This document shows positions 1-9,454 of a stretch of DNA of 64,000 bases, in pieces; positions within the stretch are counted from its first letter, which is position 1; each line of letters begins with the position of its first letter. Made by a program: the position numbers and the translations under genes. Below the pieces are notes generated by a model. That model was not told the origin of the DNA. It worked only from the letters and a program-made list of their open reading frames with translations, and made no database searches. The stretch lies in assembly GCF_003076635.1 (NCBI RefSeq), contig NZ_QDKG01000001.1:992001-1056000 (forward strand), given 5' to 3'. Source of the stretch: Sphingobacterium corticibacter. Lineage in GTDB: Bacteria > Bacteroidota > Bacteroidia > Sphingobacteriales > Sphingobacteriaceae.

Positions 1-345
1 ATGTAAACCCTGATACGTGACGACAGTCATGAATTTGGGTTCGCGAATATTTGTCGAAATCCAATCTGGCGTACTATTAGTAGAAAGGAACAATTCGCAA
101 AAACGATGAATCCATTGATTACGAATGGCTATTGTCGGAGCCAGAATAAGTGTAGGTTTATTAATTCTTAACATCACCTCTAATCCCAATACCGTCTTAC
201 CAGATCCTGGCGGCGCAACTACATGCAGATGCCGATCTTCCAAGTGTGTATCAAGATCATCCAATACACGTTTTTGATAGGAACGCCATGGATAAATAAA
301 CTTTGCTTGGGGAGGGAAAACAGTGATGTTCTTAAGTTCGGTCAC
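1..345 (-). CDS. DEAD/DEAH (SF2) helicase, N-terminal part, cut by the window edge
   Basis: The minus strand is open from an in-frame stop at 385-387 to base 1 and encodes the start of a superfamily-2 helicase. Visible motifs are a Q-motif-like segment (YPWRSYQKRVLDDL), Walker A (APPGSGKTVLGLE) and motif Ia-like ILAPTIAIRNQW, then TVVTYQGLH at the edge. The nucleic-acid substrate cannot be told from this fragment. No ATG lies in the open stretch. GTG at 345 is the best start, but a longer start is possible. It lies downstream of nnr on the same strand with a short gap, so the two may be cotranscribed. Confidence 0.75.
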   Translation of the reverse strand, partial: MTELKNITVFPPQAKFIYPWRSYQKRVLDDLDTHLEDRHLHVVAPPGSGKTVLGLEVMLRINKPTLILAPTIAIRNQWIHRFCELFLSTNSTPDWISTNIREPKFMTVVTYQGLH

Positions 346-416
346 TTCTAATAACTTGATTTCGTTCGTGGGAAATGTGATGTGCTAAATATAAGTAAAC
401 AATAAGGAACAGCTGG

Positions 417-1940
417 TCATAATGGCAAAACCACGTGCCAAGCTTGAGAAATACCGTCTATAATATCCGATGCCATTAAGCTTTTGCGATGAATGGTTCG
501 CACAGCGAGATCAGCAGCCAAACCATGTAAATAGACGCCAGTAAGCGCGGCATCTTTACTTGAAAACCCTTGCGCGAGCAGCGAAGTGATGATGCCCGCC
601 AATACGTCACCACTGCCGGCAGTGGCCATTCCCCAATTCCCCGTTGTGTTGAAATGGATCGTTCCGTCAGGTAATACTACCGCCGTGTTCGCTCCTTTAA
701 TTAATACAACGACCTGATGTTGCTGCGCAAATGCACGCGTTTTCTCGAGCTTTTCCCAGTCATCTGTCCAAGATCCGAGGAGGCGCTGTAGTTCTTTTGG
801 GTGCGGCGTGAGGATAGATCCCGGAGGCAAATCGCTTAAGCTTTCGGGATGCTGCGCTAATAGATTCAATGCATCTGCATCGAATACCAGTTTAGGTCGT
901 TTCGAAGAAGCGCCTAGCTCCCGTAAAAACTGAAAAAATGTTTGCTTTGTATCTTTGTGTTGCCCCATTCCCATTCCGACTCCGATGGCAGCGTAAGAAT
1001 CGATGGTCTTTGGAAAAGATGTTATATGATTGAGTTCGGAATCCGTTTGCAACATCGCTTCCGGAAAATTTGTTTGCAATATCGGGTTTGCACAAGCAGC
1101 ACTATAAATACTCACCATACCACAACCAGTTCGAAGTGCGGCTTTTGCGCTGAGATGAGTGGCACCGATCTTACCATAGCTTCCGCCCACGATCAAGGCG
1201 TGGCCAAATGTGCCTTTGTGCGCAAAGCGGCTTGGCAGCGAGCAGCGTGCTTGAATGGTATCCAATGTCGTGAAGTAATAGGAACTATCAACCGCTGATA
1301 ATGCGCTCGCATCCAATTGTATATCGACTACCGTTAGTTCGCCCACATATGCTGCGTTTTCTGGTTGTAGCAAAGCCATTTTAGGACATTGCAAAGTATA
1401 TGTATGATGTGCTTTTAGGATAAGCATTTCGGTTTCCGAAGGCTGATCGGAATATAATCCGGAAGGAATGTCGATCGCCAATATTGGACGATCCGATGCA
1501 TTGATGCCCTCAATAACAGCTCGCCATGATTCGGCCAAAGGCCGAGAAAGCCCAATGCCATAGAGTGCATCGATGAGCACATCGTGCTTTGCAAAGTCTG
1601 TCGGGATAGCATTGGTAAAGAACTGTATCGGGATGCCTGTTTGTTGCAATCGTTCTTGGTTTTCCTGATTATTGGCGCTGTATTTGTCTGTCTGATATAG
1701 AAAGATACGAACGTCTCGACCAGATTGAAAAAGTAACCGTCCGAGCGCCAAGCCATCGCCACCATTATTCCCCGCACCGCAAAAGATCACAAAAGACGTT
1801 TCAAACGAGGGGAAATCTTTCGTAATTTGTTGAAACAAGCCATTCGCCGCGCGTTCCATCAAGTCGATAGACCTAATGTTTTGCCGATTTGTCGTAGCCT
1901 GATCGGCCATGCGGATATCAGAAGCAGTTAATATTTTCAT
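417..1940 (-). CDS. nnr: Bifunctional NAD(P)H-hydrate epimerase / ADP-dependent dehydratase
   Basis: Repairs hydrated NADH and NADPH. The N-terminal YjeF_N half epimerises S/R-NAD(P)HX and the C-terminal ribokinase-like half dehydrates S-NAD(P)HX at the expense of ADP. Visible motifs are GNNGGDGLALGR in the epimerase half, and GGSYGKIGATHLSAKAAL, LTPHPKELQRLLG and the catalytic-site segment TAGSGDVLAGI in the dehydratase half. The 507-residue length matches the bifunctional family. ATG at 1940 is preferred over an in-frame TTG at 1952, because GGAGG sits just before this ATG, which marks a rare clear Shine-Dalgarno site here. The next gene upstream ends 20 bp away on the same strand. Confidence 0.93.
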   Translation of the reverse strand: MKILTASDIRMADQATTNRQNIRSIDLMERAANGLFQQITKDFPSFETSFVIFCGAGNNGGDGLALGRLLFQSGRDVRIFLYQTDKYSANNQENQERLQQTGIPIQFFTNAIPTDFAKHDVLIDALYGIGLSRPLAESWRAVIEGINASDRPILAIDIPSGLYSDQPSETEMLILKAHHTYTLQCPKMALLQPENAAYVGELTVVDIQLDASALSAVDSSYYFTTLDTIQARCSLPSRFAHKGTFGHALIVGGSYGKIGATHLSAKAALRTGCGMVSIYSAACANPILQTNFPEAMLQTDSELNHITSFPKTIDSYAAIGVGMGMGQHKDTKQTFFQFLRELGASSKRPKLVFDADALNLLAQHPESLSDLPPGSILTPHPKELQRLLGSWTDDWEKLEKTRAFAQQHQVVVLIKGANTAVVLPDGTIHFNTTGNWGMATAGSGDVLAGIITSLLAQGFSSKDAALTGVYLHGLAADLAVRTIHRKSLMASDIIDGISQAWHVVLPL

Positions 1941-1960
1941 AGCTACCTCCAAGATACGGT

Positions 1961-3520
1961 TTACTTCCTTTTTTTGAAGAACATGTCTAATAATCCGCTC
2001 GCTAATTTTCCTAATAATTTGGTTCCTTCACGAGCTAATGTGCGACTAGCGGTAGTTTGTGCCGCTTCGAATGGAGTTTGTCTTCTAGAACGTGTTGCAG
2101 ATGTTGTCTTGGAGCCAGAAGCCGACTTCTTTGCCGATTTTTCTATCTGTTCACGCGCTAAAGTAGCTTCTTGCTGTTGCTGCCGCTCGGTAATAATTTC
2201 GGCGGCTGATCGGCGCTCAATGCGTTCTTGATACTTTGTCGTCGCATCAGATTCTGCCAAAATACGATTATACGTTTCCGGCGATGCAGGGCCCATAACA
2301 GCGCGCGCAGGCACGAGATGCGTGGCTACCACTTCGGTCGGAATGCCCTTGTCATTCAATACAGTGATCAATGCTTGTCCTGTTCCCAACGCCGTCAATA
2401 TTTTATCAATGGCGTAGAATTCCGAAGTAGGATAGGTACGCACCGTTTTCCGCAAGTTTTCCGCATCATTTGGTGTAAATGCGCGTAATGCATGCTGCAC
2501 TCTGTTTCCCAATTGTCCGAGAACACTTTCTGCAATATCACTAGCCGCCTGTGTACAAAAGAAAACGCCGACTCCTTTGGAGCGGATCAATCGTACAATC
2601 TGTTCGATCTGTCCAAGAAAAGCTTTTGATGCACCATTGAATAATAAATGTGCTTCATCAAAAAAGAAGACCAATTTGGGTTGATCCAGATCACCTACTT
2701 CAGGTAATTTTTTGAATAATTGTGCTAGCAGACTGAGCAGAAACGTAGAAAACAACAATGGTTGATCTTGTACATCCGCGATGTTGAGAAGGGTGATTAC
2801 TCCTTTGCCATCCACTTTGCCAAAAAGATCTTGAATATCAAATTCTTTTTCGCCGAAAAGATGCGCCACACCTTGCTGCTCAATGGCTACAATCTTGCGT
2901 AGGATCGCGCCAGAACTGGCGCTGCTGATGCGTCCATAATCCTCTTTAATCTCTGCCGCACCAGCACCATCTGATAAATAGGAAAGCAACTTCTTTAAGT
3001 CGTCCAGATCTATGAGTGGTAGATCGGTATCTTGTGCATATTTAAATATAGCGCTTAATACGCCTGACTGCGTATCATTAAGATCGAGTATGCGAGATAA
3101 TAGCACTGGGCCAAAATCACCAACGGTTAACCGCATAGGTGCGCCTAACTTGCCGCTCAAAGAAAATAACTCGACTGGAAATGAAGAAGGTTCGAAAGGA
3201 ATTCCAACTGCTTTACCTCTTTCTAGTAACGCATCGTTGGTTTTTCCGGGTTCGGCAAGGCCAGATAAATCACCTTTTACGTCTAGCATAAATACCGGTA
3301 CGCCCGCATCCGAAAGTTGTTCGGCTATGAGTTGCAAAGTACGTGTTTTGCCCGTTCCCGTTGCGCCAGCAATGAGTCCATGGCGGTTCATCATGCGCAA
3401 CGCCAGGTTTACTTTTGCGTCAGTGACCACTTCACCGTCCAAAATACCCGATCCTAACTGTATAAAAGCACCTTTTGGTTTGTACGATGCGGAGACTTTT
3501 TCGATAAATTGCTCTTTCAT
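1961..3520 (-). CDS. HerA/FtsK-like ATPase of the DUF853 (YjgR) family
   Basis: A 519-residue P-loop ATPase. Walker A is AGATGTGKTRTLQ near residue 55 and Walker B is VFFFDEAHLLF near residue 290; both fit the HerA-FtsK superfamily (DUF853). The family is widespread and its cellular role is not settled; DNA-associated or protein-translocating roles are only inferred from the fold. The C-terminal 90 residues are rich in Lys, Arg, Ser and Gln and look disordered. It lies 20 bp upstream of nnr on the same strand, so cotranscription is likely. Confidence 0.88.
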   Translation of the reverse strand: MKEQFIEKVSASYKPKGAFIQLGSGILDGEVVTDAKVNLALRMMNRHGLIAGATGTGKTRTLQLIAEQLSDAGVPVFMLDVKGDLSGLAEPGKTNDALLERGKAVGIPFEPSSFPVELFSLSGKLGAPMRLTVGDFGPVLLSRILDLNDTQSGVLSAIFKYAQDTDLPLIDLDDLKKLLSYLSDGAGAAEIKEDYGRISSASSGAILRKIVAIEQQGVAHLFGEKEFDIQDLFGKVDGKGVITLLNIADVQDQPLLFSTFLLSLLAQLFKKLPEVGDLDQPKLVFFFDEAHLLFNGASKAFLGQIEQIVRLIRSKGVGVFFCTQAASDIAESVLGQLGNRVQHALRAFTPNDAENLRKTVRTYPTSEFYAIDKILTALGTGQALITVLNDKGIPTEVVATHLVPARAVMGPASPETYNRILAESDATTKYQERIERRSAAEIITERQQQQEATLAREQIEKSAKKSASGSKTTSATRSRRQTPFEAAQTTASRTLAREGTKLLGKLASGLLDMFFKKRK

Positions 3521-3656
3521 AGCTCAGGTTTTGTTGTTTAAAAATAGCAAATTAATCCACATTAAGTGAAAGTTTTGGATCGAACAAAATTATAATTGTC
3601 GAGAATGATAAATTATTTGCGAACAGTTGCTGCACGATCTTTTCCTGTAGTATCCC

Positions 3657-3686
3657 GTTTTACCTCGATTTTAATGATTACTTTTG
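3657..3686 (+). promoter_or_regulatory. Predicted sigma-ABfr promoter of rlmB
   Basis: A TACTTTTG box (3679-3686) matches the Bacteroidota -7 consensus TAnnTTTG. A poor -33 element (GTTT, 3657-3660) lies 18 bp upstream. The rlmB start codon follows 21 bp after the -7 box. Confidence 0.45.
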
Positions 3687-3707
3687 GGGTCTTAATAGTA
3701 AAATTTT

Positions 3708-4490
3708 ATGCAGCAATTTCAACGTAGAGCGCCTCGTGGTGAGAAAAGAGAGTCCAATCAAATGGTATTTGGTATTCGCGCCGTGATGGAAGCGATTGAT
3801 AGTGGGAAGGAAATCGAGTCTCTATTTATTCAACGAGGATTAAGTGGTGGATTGCTAATGGAATTGAAGGCATTGCTCAAAGAGCACAACTTGCCTTCGC
3901 AACAAGTTCCTATTGAAAAGTTGAACCGCATTACCGGAAAGAATCACCAAGGCGTAATCGCGGTGATTTCACCGATCACGTACCAACAAATAGAAGACCT
4001 ACTGCCTACCATTTATGAAAAAGGAGAAACACCTTTGTTGTTAATGTTGGATGGCGTGACAGATGTGCGTAATATGGGAGCGATTGCCCGTACGGCAGAA
4101 TGTGCGGGTGTGCATGCGATCATTGTACCGAAAAAAGGATCGGCAGAAATTAATCCAGATGCGATCAAAACCTCGGCTGGAGCTTTGTTTAAAATACCTG
4201 TTTGTCGTCAGGATTCTTTAGGAAAAGTAGGCCGTTTCTTGATTGATTCGGGTGTACAGATGGTGGTAAGTACCGAAAAAACGGAAGATTCGATTCATGA
4301 CGTGGATTACACCGTACCTACCTGCATCGTAATGGGGGCAGAGGATGTCGGTGTGTCGGATGATCTGATTAGAATATCAGACAAACTGGCGCGAATCCCC
4401 ATGTTTGGCGAAATCAAATCCTTGAATGTATCTGTTTCAGCTGGCGTGGTGATTTACGAAGCGATCAGACAGCGTTCTTTGAATGATTAA
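3708..4490 (+). CDS. rlmB: 23S rRNA 2'-O-methyltransferase RlmB (SpoU/TrmH family)
   Basis: Methylates a ribose 2'-OH in 23S rRNA (G2251 in E. coli) with S-adenosylmethionine. The N-terminal substrate-binding domain has MVFGIRAVMEAI. The SPOUT domain shows motif 1 (LDGVTDVRNMGAIARTAE), motif 2 (IVMGAEDVGV) and motif 3 (IPMFGEIKSLNVSVSAGV), which form the trefoil-knot SAM site. The length of 260 residues is normal. The upstream gene is divergent. The downstream peptidase start overlaps the stop by 8 bp, so the two genes are translationally coupled. RlmB is the best fit within the TrmH family, but other members of the family look alike. Confidence 0.88.
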   Translation: MQQFQRRAPRGEKRESNQMVFGIRAVMEAIDSGKEIESLFIQRGLSGGLLMELKALLKEHNLPSQQVPIEKLNRITGKNHQGVIAVISPITYQQIEDLLPTIYEKGETPLLLMLDGVTDVRNMGAIARTAECAGVHAIIVPKKGSAEINPDAIKTSAGALFKIPVCRQDSLGKVGRFLIDSGVQMVVSTEKTEDSIHDVDYTVPTCIVMGAEDVGVSDDLIRISDKLARIPMFGEIKSLNVSVSAGVVIYEAIRQRSLND

Positions 4491-5529
4491 ATACTTTTCA
4501 ACGATGATCCAGAAAGCGTCTTTTCTACTCGTTTTTCTTAGTTGGTTTACACTGCAATCGGCCATTGCCCAACAAGATACCTATGTCATGGCCATTCATG
4601 GCGGAGCAGGTACGATTCTGAAGACGAATATGACCGACTCAATGGAATTGGCATACAAAGATGCGTTAAAGCAGGCTTTGTTGGCCGGTCATCGTGTGTT
4701 GCAGCAGGAGGGAGGCACAAGTTTGGATGCGGTAGAGGCGGCCGTAAAAGTGCTGGAAGAAAATCCTTTGTTTAATGCAGGCAAAGGTGCTGTATTTACC
4801 CATGATGGTAAGAATGAATTGGATGCTGCGATTATGGACGGCAAGACCTTGAATGCTGGTGCGGTAGCTGGCGTGACGAATGTGAAAAGTCCGATCCAAG
4901 CGGCGCGCGCCGTGATGCAACATTCACCTCATGTGATGATGGTGGGTGCAGGGGCTGAACAATTCGCAAAAGAACAAGGTTTGGAGATGGTAGATCCCAG
5001 CTATTTCTACACCAAGGAACGTTGGCAGGGATTGCAAAAGGCTAGAGTATTAGATTCTCTAGCGACCCAATTGGACCATGACGCACAATCTAACATTCCC
5101 GAAGTATATAAAGATTACAAATATGGTACGGTGGGCGCTGTAGCAGTTGATCGTGCTGGCAATCTGGCCGCAGCGACTTCCACCGGGGGAATGACTAATA
5201 AACGCTACGGACGCGTTGGCGATACGCCCATAATTGGTGCGGGAAATTATGCAGACAATAATACGGTTGCTGTTTCATGCACAGGATGGGGCGAATTTTT
5301 CATCCGGTCGGTAGCGGCTTACGACGTCTCAGCACGGATGTTATACGGTGGGTTGTCAATTGCCGAAGCTGCCATAGCAGTAATTCAAAGTGTTGGTGAA
5401 TTGGGGGGAGATGGCGGACTAATCGCCATCAATAAACAAGGAGAAGTGGCCATGCCATTTAGTACTGCCGGTATGTATCGCGGCACCATAAAGGCTGATG
5501 GTACAGTCGACATTCAGATATACGAATAA
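4483..5529 (+). CDS. iaaA: Exported isoaspartyl peptidase / L-asparaginase (Ntn hydrolase, T2)
   Basis: An N-terminal-nucleophile hydrolase that cleaves isoaspartyl dipeptides and asparagine after autoproteolysis. MAIHGGAGTI starts the mature alpha subunit. The cut is expected before the Thr of KYGTVGAVAVD, which becomes the catalytic N-terminal Thr of the beta subunit. STGGMTNKRYGRVGD and GNYADN line the substrate pocket. A signal peptide ending ...SAIAQQ implies periplasmic activity. The start is ambiguous: ATG 4483 overlaps the rlmB stop, while ATG 4504 gives a shorter signal peptide. Confidence 0.9.
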   Translation: MIKYFSTMIQKASFLLVFLSWFTLQSAIAQQDTYVMAIHGGAGTILKTNMTDSMELAYKDALKQALLAGHRVLQQEGGTSLDAVEAAVKVLEENPLFNAGKGAVFTHDGKNELDAAIMDGKTLNAGAVAGVTNVKSPIQAARAVMQHSPHVMMVGAGAEQFAKEQGLEMVDPSYFYTKERWQGLQKARVLDSLATQLDHDAQSNIPEVYKDYKYGTVGAVAVDRAGNLAAATSTGGMTNKRYGRVGDTPIIGAGNYADNNTVAVSCTGWGEFFIRSVAAYDVSARMLYGGLSIAEAAIAVIQSVGELGGDGGLIAINKQGEVAMPFSTAGMYRGTIKADGTVDIQIYE

Positions 5530-5588
5530 AGAAAAATTGGCCAATGCATTGCTCAAATGTCGGTCTTTATCATTAAATCACATTTATC

Positions 5589-6134
5589 ATGAAACAATTA
5601 TTATATGTTTTATTGTTGACTATGCCTTTTGTAGCGATCGGCCAATCAAAAAAGCAGACAGCAGAGAAACCAGCCGTGGTACCACCAGCTTTCACGGAGT
5701 TTGTAGAAGGCTATGAAAAGCTTAACTCTTTTGACGAGGTGCTGGAAAAATTTGCCGGACGTACCGTTTATATTGATCTGTGGGCTACTTGGTGTGGACC
5801 TTGTGTGGCCGAATTTGCCTATAAAGATGCTTTGCATGATGTGGCTACCAAACACGATATTGATATTTTGTATATATCCATGGATCAGGATAAGGACGAT
5901 CAGAAGTGGAAGGACTTTATTCAACAACACAAATTAACGGGCTACCAAATGCGAGCCAACAAAGCTTTGTACAAAGATATTCAAGCGCAATTTTCACAAA
6001 TATATCAAGGCCGCAAAGCATTTGGTATTCCCTATTACATCATCGCCAAAGATGGAGAAGTAGTGCTCAAGCAGGCCCCAAGGCCAAGTTCTGGTGAAGT
6101 GCTATACACCGAATTGATTAACTACAGAAATTAA
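5589..6134 (+). CDS. Periplasmic TlpA-like thioredoxin-fold protein
   Basis: A 181-residue thioredoxin-like protein with a signal peptide (MKQLLYVLLLTMPFVAIGQ). The redox motif WCGPC sits in DLWATWCGPCVAEF at about residues 68-72, and a cis-Pro follows in FGIPYYIIAKDG. It probably acts as a thiol-disulphide oxidoreductase or resacetin-like reductase in the periplasm. Bacteroidota carry many such paralogues, so the specific partner is unknown. It may be cotranscribed with the isoaspartyl peptidase 59 bp upstream. Confidence 0.85.
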   Translation: MKQLLYVLLLTMPFVAIGQSKKQTAEKPAVVPPAFTEFVEGYEKLNSFDEVLEKFAGRTVYIDLWATWCGPCVAEFAYKDALHDVATKHDIDILYISMDQDKDDQKWKDFIQQHKLTGYQMRANKALYKDIQAQFSQIYQGRKAFGIPYYIIAKDGEVVLKQAPRPSSGEVLYTELINYRN

Positions 6135-6162
6135 GACGTTCCCTTGATAACTTATTTGCTTT

Positions 6163-7380
6163 ATGGCCTCTATTTTTGCTTCGAATAACCTACAGAAGCC
6201 TACCTATGCGCTCTTACTGGCAGTATGTGTTGCGCATTTGTTCAACGATTTATTGCAATCCGTTATTCCCGCGATTTATCCGCGTTTAGAAGCGCAATAC
6301 GACCTGAGTATGGCGCAGATCGGGATTATAACGCTGTGCTTTCAATTATCGGCTTCTATTTTTCAGCCCGTAGTTGGCGCTTATACCGATAAGCACCCCA
6401 AGCCCTATTCACAAGTAATAGGCATGTTGTTTTCTACTGCGGGCATGATCTCTTTAGCATATGCTGCCAATTACGAGTGGATTTTGATTTCCGTAATTTT
6501 AGTAGGAATTGGCTCTTCGATCTTTCATCCCGAATCGGCACGCGTTGCCTATATGTCGGCCGGAGGCCGCCGGAGTTTCGCACAAGCCATGTTTCAGATC
6601 GGAGGTAATACTGGTGCTGCTTTAGCGCCGCTATTGATCGCTTGGATCGTCATCCCTAACGGTCAATTGTATATTCTTTGGTTTGCCCTGATCGCCATGG
6701 TTTCGCAAGTCATCTTAGGTTACATTGGTCATTGGTACAGCCGTCATTTGCGTTTGGTGCAATCTCGCCCTAAGAAAGCGATTTTACTGCCCGATTTATC
6801 TCCGGCAAAGATCAATTGGTCTGTCGTCATCTTATTGGTACTCATCTTTTCGAAATATTTCTACACCGCCAGTATTACGAGTTATTTTCAGTTTTATACG
6901 ATTCAGCGTTTTGGTTTGACCGAAGTACAGGCGCAAGTGTATCTGTTTTATTTCTTAATTGCGGTCGCGGTCGGCTCTCTTCTTGGAGGAATGCTAGGTG
7001 ATTATGTGGGTCGAAAATACATTATTTGGTTCTCGGTTTTAGGCTGCGCGCCATTTACATTGCTGTTGCCCTACGTAGACCTATTTTGGACGGGCATACT
7101 CATCGTTATCATCGGACTCATTCTTTCCTCTGCCTTTGCGGCCATACTCGTCTTCGCGCAAGAGTTGTTGCCGCGGAAGTTGGGTATGGTGTCAGGATTA
7201 TTTTATGGCTTTGCCTTTGGTATGGGCGGATTAGGTTCGGCTGTATTAGGCTGGTGGGCAGACCATACTTCCATTAACTTTATCTATCAAGTTTGTTCTT
7301 ATTTGCCTTTGTTAGGTATCATAGCTTACTTCCTGCCAGATATGAAGAAGGTGACATTCCGTCCTTTGGATGCTGATTAG
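6163..7380 (+). CDS. MFS transporter of the fosmidomycin-resistance (Fsr) type
   Basis: A 405-residue inner-membrane protein with about 12 hydrophobic segments. The opening HLFNDLLQSVIPAIYPRLE followed by GIITLCFQLSASIFQPVVG and a D-rich loop (YTDKHPKP) is characteristic of the Fsr subfamily of drug:H+ antiporters. The second half repeats the loop as GMLGDYVGRKYI. Fosmidomycin export is the family's named activity; the substrate here is not shown by sequence. It is the last gene of the plus-strand group and ends 43 bp before a perfect terminator palindrome. Confidence 0.88.
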   Translation: MASIFASNNLQKPTYALLLAVCVAHLFNDLLQSVIPAIYPRLEAQYDLSMAQIGIITLCFQLSASIFQPVVGAYTDKHPKPYSQVIGMLFSTAGMISLAYAANYEWILISVILVGIGSSIFHPESARVAYMSAGGRRSFAQAMFQIGGNTGAALAPLLIAWIVIPNGQLYILWFALIAMVSQVILGYIGHWYSRHLRLVQSRPKKAILLPDLSPAKINWSVVILLVLIFSKYFYTASITSYFQFYTIQRFGLTEVQAQVYLFYFLIAVAVGSLLGGMLGDYVGRKYIIWFSVLGCAPFTLLLPYVDLFWTGILIVIIGLILSSAFAAILVFAQELLPRKLGMVSGLFYGFAFGMGGLGSAVLGWWADHTSINFIYQVCSYLPLLGIIAYFLPDMKKVTFRPLDAD

Positions 7381-7423
7381 AGGTTAATTTAAGGATCTTT
7401 TACAGAGAAAATATCAAATAAAG

Positions 7424-7459
7424 AAAAAGGGGTTAACAGCATGCTGTTAACCCCTTTTT
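7424..7459. terminator. Perfectly palindromic bidirectional terminator
   Basis: A 36-bp perfect palindrome: an A5 run, a 13-bp arm GGGGTTAACAGCA, its complement and a T5 run. It serves both the plus-strand MFS gene and the convergent minus-strand RNA helicase gene. Confidence 0.92.
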
Positions 7460-7478
7460 CGTATAGTTAAGCTAAGAT

Positions 7479-9284
7479 TTAGTACTTGCTTCTAGAAGAC
7501 GAAGATGATGATCTACGTTTTCCAGAGAAGTCTTTGAATCCACCGCCTTTGTTATCGTCAGAACGGTAAGAGCGTCCGCCGCTTGGACGACCACCGCGAG
7601 GGCGATCTCCGCCACCGTTGCGACCACCACGACGTTCACCGCTGCCACCGCCTTCACCTGAAACTTCGATACGTACGCCACGACCGTTGAAGTCTACATT
7701 TTGGAATCCTTGGATTACCTTTTCAACTTCTGCGTCTTGCACCTCGAAGAACGTAAATACACCTTTCAAGTCGATTTTACCAATGTTCTTACCTGAGATA
7801 CGGGTATTGTTACAGATGTAACCCAACATATCACCGCGAGAGAAATCATCTACAGATCCTAAGTTGATAAACAAACGCGTGTATCCTTTAGAACCTTCTC
7901 TGCTACGGCCTTCACGACGATCTCCACGCTCACCACGATCAGAGCGAATATCACGCGCATCCACATTCAAATCTGGTGCGTTGCGGTAATAATCTAAGAA
8001 CTTGTTGAACTCTAATGAAGCAAAACGTGCGATGATCTCTTCTTTGCTCAAATCTTGGAAGTTATCCATGATAGCTGGCAAAAATGGTGCGATCTCGTCT
8101 TGATTAACCGTTACATTATTGATTTTGTCAACGATTTTGAAAAGCTGTTTCTCACATACCTCTGGACCAGTTGGCACATTTTTCTTTTCGAAAGATTTAC
8201 CAATGATTTTTTCGATATGACGAATTTTGCTCAACTCTTTGATGTTTACCAACGAGATCGAAATACCTGTTTTACCGGCACGAGCTGTACGACCAGAACG
8301 GTGCGTATAGTTCTCTACCTCATCAGGCAACGAATAGTTGATTACGTGTGTTACATCGTTTACATCGATACCACGAGCAGCTACATCCGTTGCGATTAGC
8401 AATTGAAGGCTACGATCACGGTAACGTTTCATCACGCGGTCACGTTGTTGTTGTGATAAGTCACCGTGCAATGAATCTGCATTGTAACCATCTTTCATCA
8501 ACGCTTCTGCGATCTCTTGTGTTTCGATCTTAGTACGACAGAATACAATTCCGAAGATCTGAGGATACGAGTCTACAATGCGTTTGAATGCCGCATATTT
8601 GTCTCTTGCTCTGATCAAGAAGTACTGGTGTTCGATGTTTGCATTGCCCGTGTTTTTGGTACCTACGGTCAATTCAAACGGGTCGGTCATGTATTTCTGC
8701 GCAATACGACGAACCTCTTTAGGCATCGTTGCAGAAAATAACCAAGTTTTTTTCGTGTCTGGAGTCTCAGAAAGGATATTATTAATGTCCTCCTGGAATC
8801 CCATGTTCAGCATTTCATCTGCTTCGTCCAACACGACATAATTAACGTCGGAGAAATCAATGGCTTTACGGCCGATGATATCCAACATCCGTCCTGGAGT
8901 AGCGACTACGATCTGCACACCACGTCTGATCTGACGCAATTGATCGCTAATGTTCGCTCCTCCATATACAGCTACTACGCTTACACCATCGATGTATTTA
9001 GCGAAGCTTTCCAAATCTCTAGATATTTGCAGACACAATTCACGTGTCGGACAAAGTACTAAGGCTTGTGGATGCTTTTGTGAAGGATCGATTTGTTCTA
9101 ATAAAGGGAGACCGAATGCTGCTGTCTTCCCTGTGCCGGTTTGGGCTAATCCGACAAAATCGTTGTTGCCAGTCAATAAAACAGGAATGGCTTGTTCCTG
9201 GATAGGAGAAGGTTTTTCGAAACCTAGCTCGGTGACTGCATTAACAATCTCATGACGGATTCCCAATTCTAAAAATGGGTTCAT
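7479..9284 (-). CDS. DEAD-box RNA helicase with DbpA-type RNA-binding domain and RGG tail
   Basis: ATP-dependent RNA helicase of about 601 residues. Core motifs in order are the Q motif (KPSPIQEQAIP), AQTGTGKT, PTRELC, TPGRM, DEAD, SAT and HRSGRTAR. After the core comes a DbpA/CsdA-type RNA-binding domain (about residues 440-545) and a tail rich in RGG, GGG and Ser. It probably remodels rRNA or mRNA, as in cold adaptation and ribosome assembly. ATG at 9284 (MNPFLELGIRHEIV) is chosen because it begins the conserved Q-motif helix; longer readings start in the promoter region. Confidence 0.93.
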   Translation of the reverse strand: MNPFLELGIRHEIVNAVTELGFEKPSPIQEQAIPVLLTGNNDFVGLAQTGTGKTAAFGLPLLEQIDPSQKHPQALVLCPTRELCLQISRDLESFAKYIDGVSVVAVYGGANISDQLRQIRRGVQIVVATPGRMLDIIGRKAIDFSDVNYVVLDEADEMLNMGFQEDINNILSETPDTKKTWLFSATMPKEVRRIAQKYMTDPFELTVGTKNTGNANIEHQYFLIRARDKYAAFKRIVDSYPQIFGIVFCRTKIETQEIAEALMKDGYNADSLHGDLSQQQRDRVMKRYRDRSLQLLIATDVAARGIDVNDVTHVINYSLPDEVENYTHRSGRTARAGKTGISISLVNIKELSKIRHIEKIIGKSFEKKNVPTGPEVCEKQLFKIVDKINNVTVNQDEIAPFLPAIMDNFQDLSKEEIIARFASLEFNKFLDYYRNAPDLNVDARDIRSDRGERGDRREGRSREGSKGYTRLFINLGSVDDFSRGDMLGYICNNTRISGKNIGKIDLKGVFTFFEVQDAEVEKVIQGFQNVDFNGRGVRIEVSGEGGGSGERRGGRNGGGDRPRGGRPSGGRSYRSDDNKGGGFKDFSGKRRSSSSSSRSKY

Positions 9285-9324
9285 GAAATAAATTATACAA
9301 TAGGCGATATTGCCTAAGGCGGTG

Positions 9325-9332
9325 CAAAGATA
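9325..9332 (-). promoter_or_regulatory. Predicted -7 box of the RNA helicase gene
   Basis: TATCTTTG on the minus strand matches TAnnTTTG and lies about 40 bp before the helicase start. A near-palindromic GGCGATATTGCC lies in the resulting leader (9303-9314). No -33 box at the usual distance is clear. Confidence 0.45.
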
Positions 9333-9405
9333 GGGGGAATAAATTACAAAACCTAAAATATTATCAAACAATATTTTATGGTTTTTTGCTGGAGAAATAA
9401 TCTCG

Positions 9406-9436
9406 TTGTTATTTGATACAGAACCTCGTATCTTTG
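9406..9436 (+). promoter_or_regulatory. Predicted sigma-ABfr promoter of rpe
   Basis: TTG (9406-9408), 20 bp, then TATCTTTG (9429-9436), 18 bp before the rpe ATG. Both boxes and the spacing fit the Bacteroidota consensus. The position also argues against the in-frame TTG at 9413 as a start. Confidence 0.55.
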
Positions 9437-9454
9437 GATTTAATTAAAAGCATC

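Noticed and set aside
61..130. Apparent frameshift in the left-edge helicase gene at an A/T run
   Set aside because: Recounting gave five A, which keeps the frame open to base 1 and continues into TVVTYQGLH.
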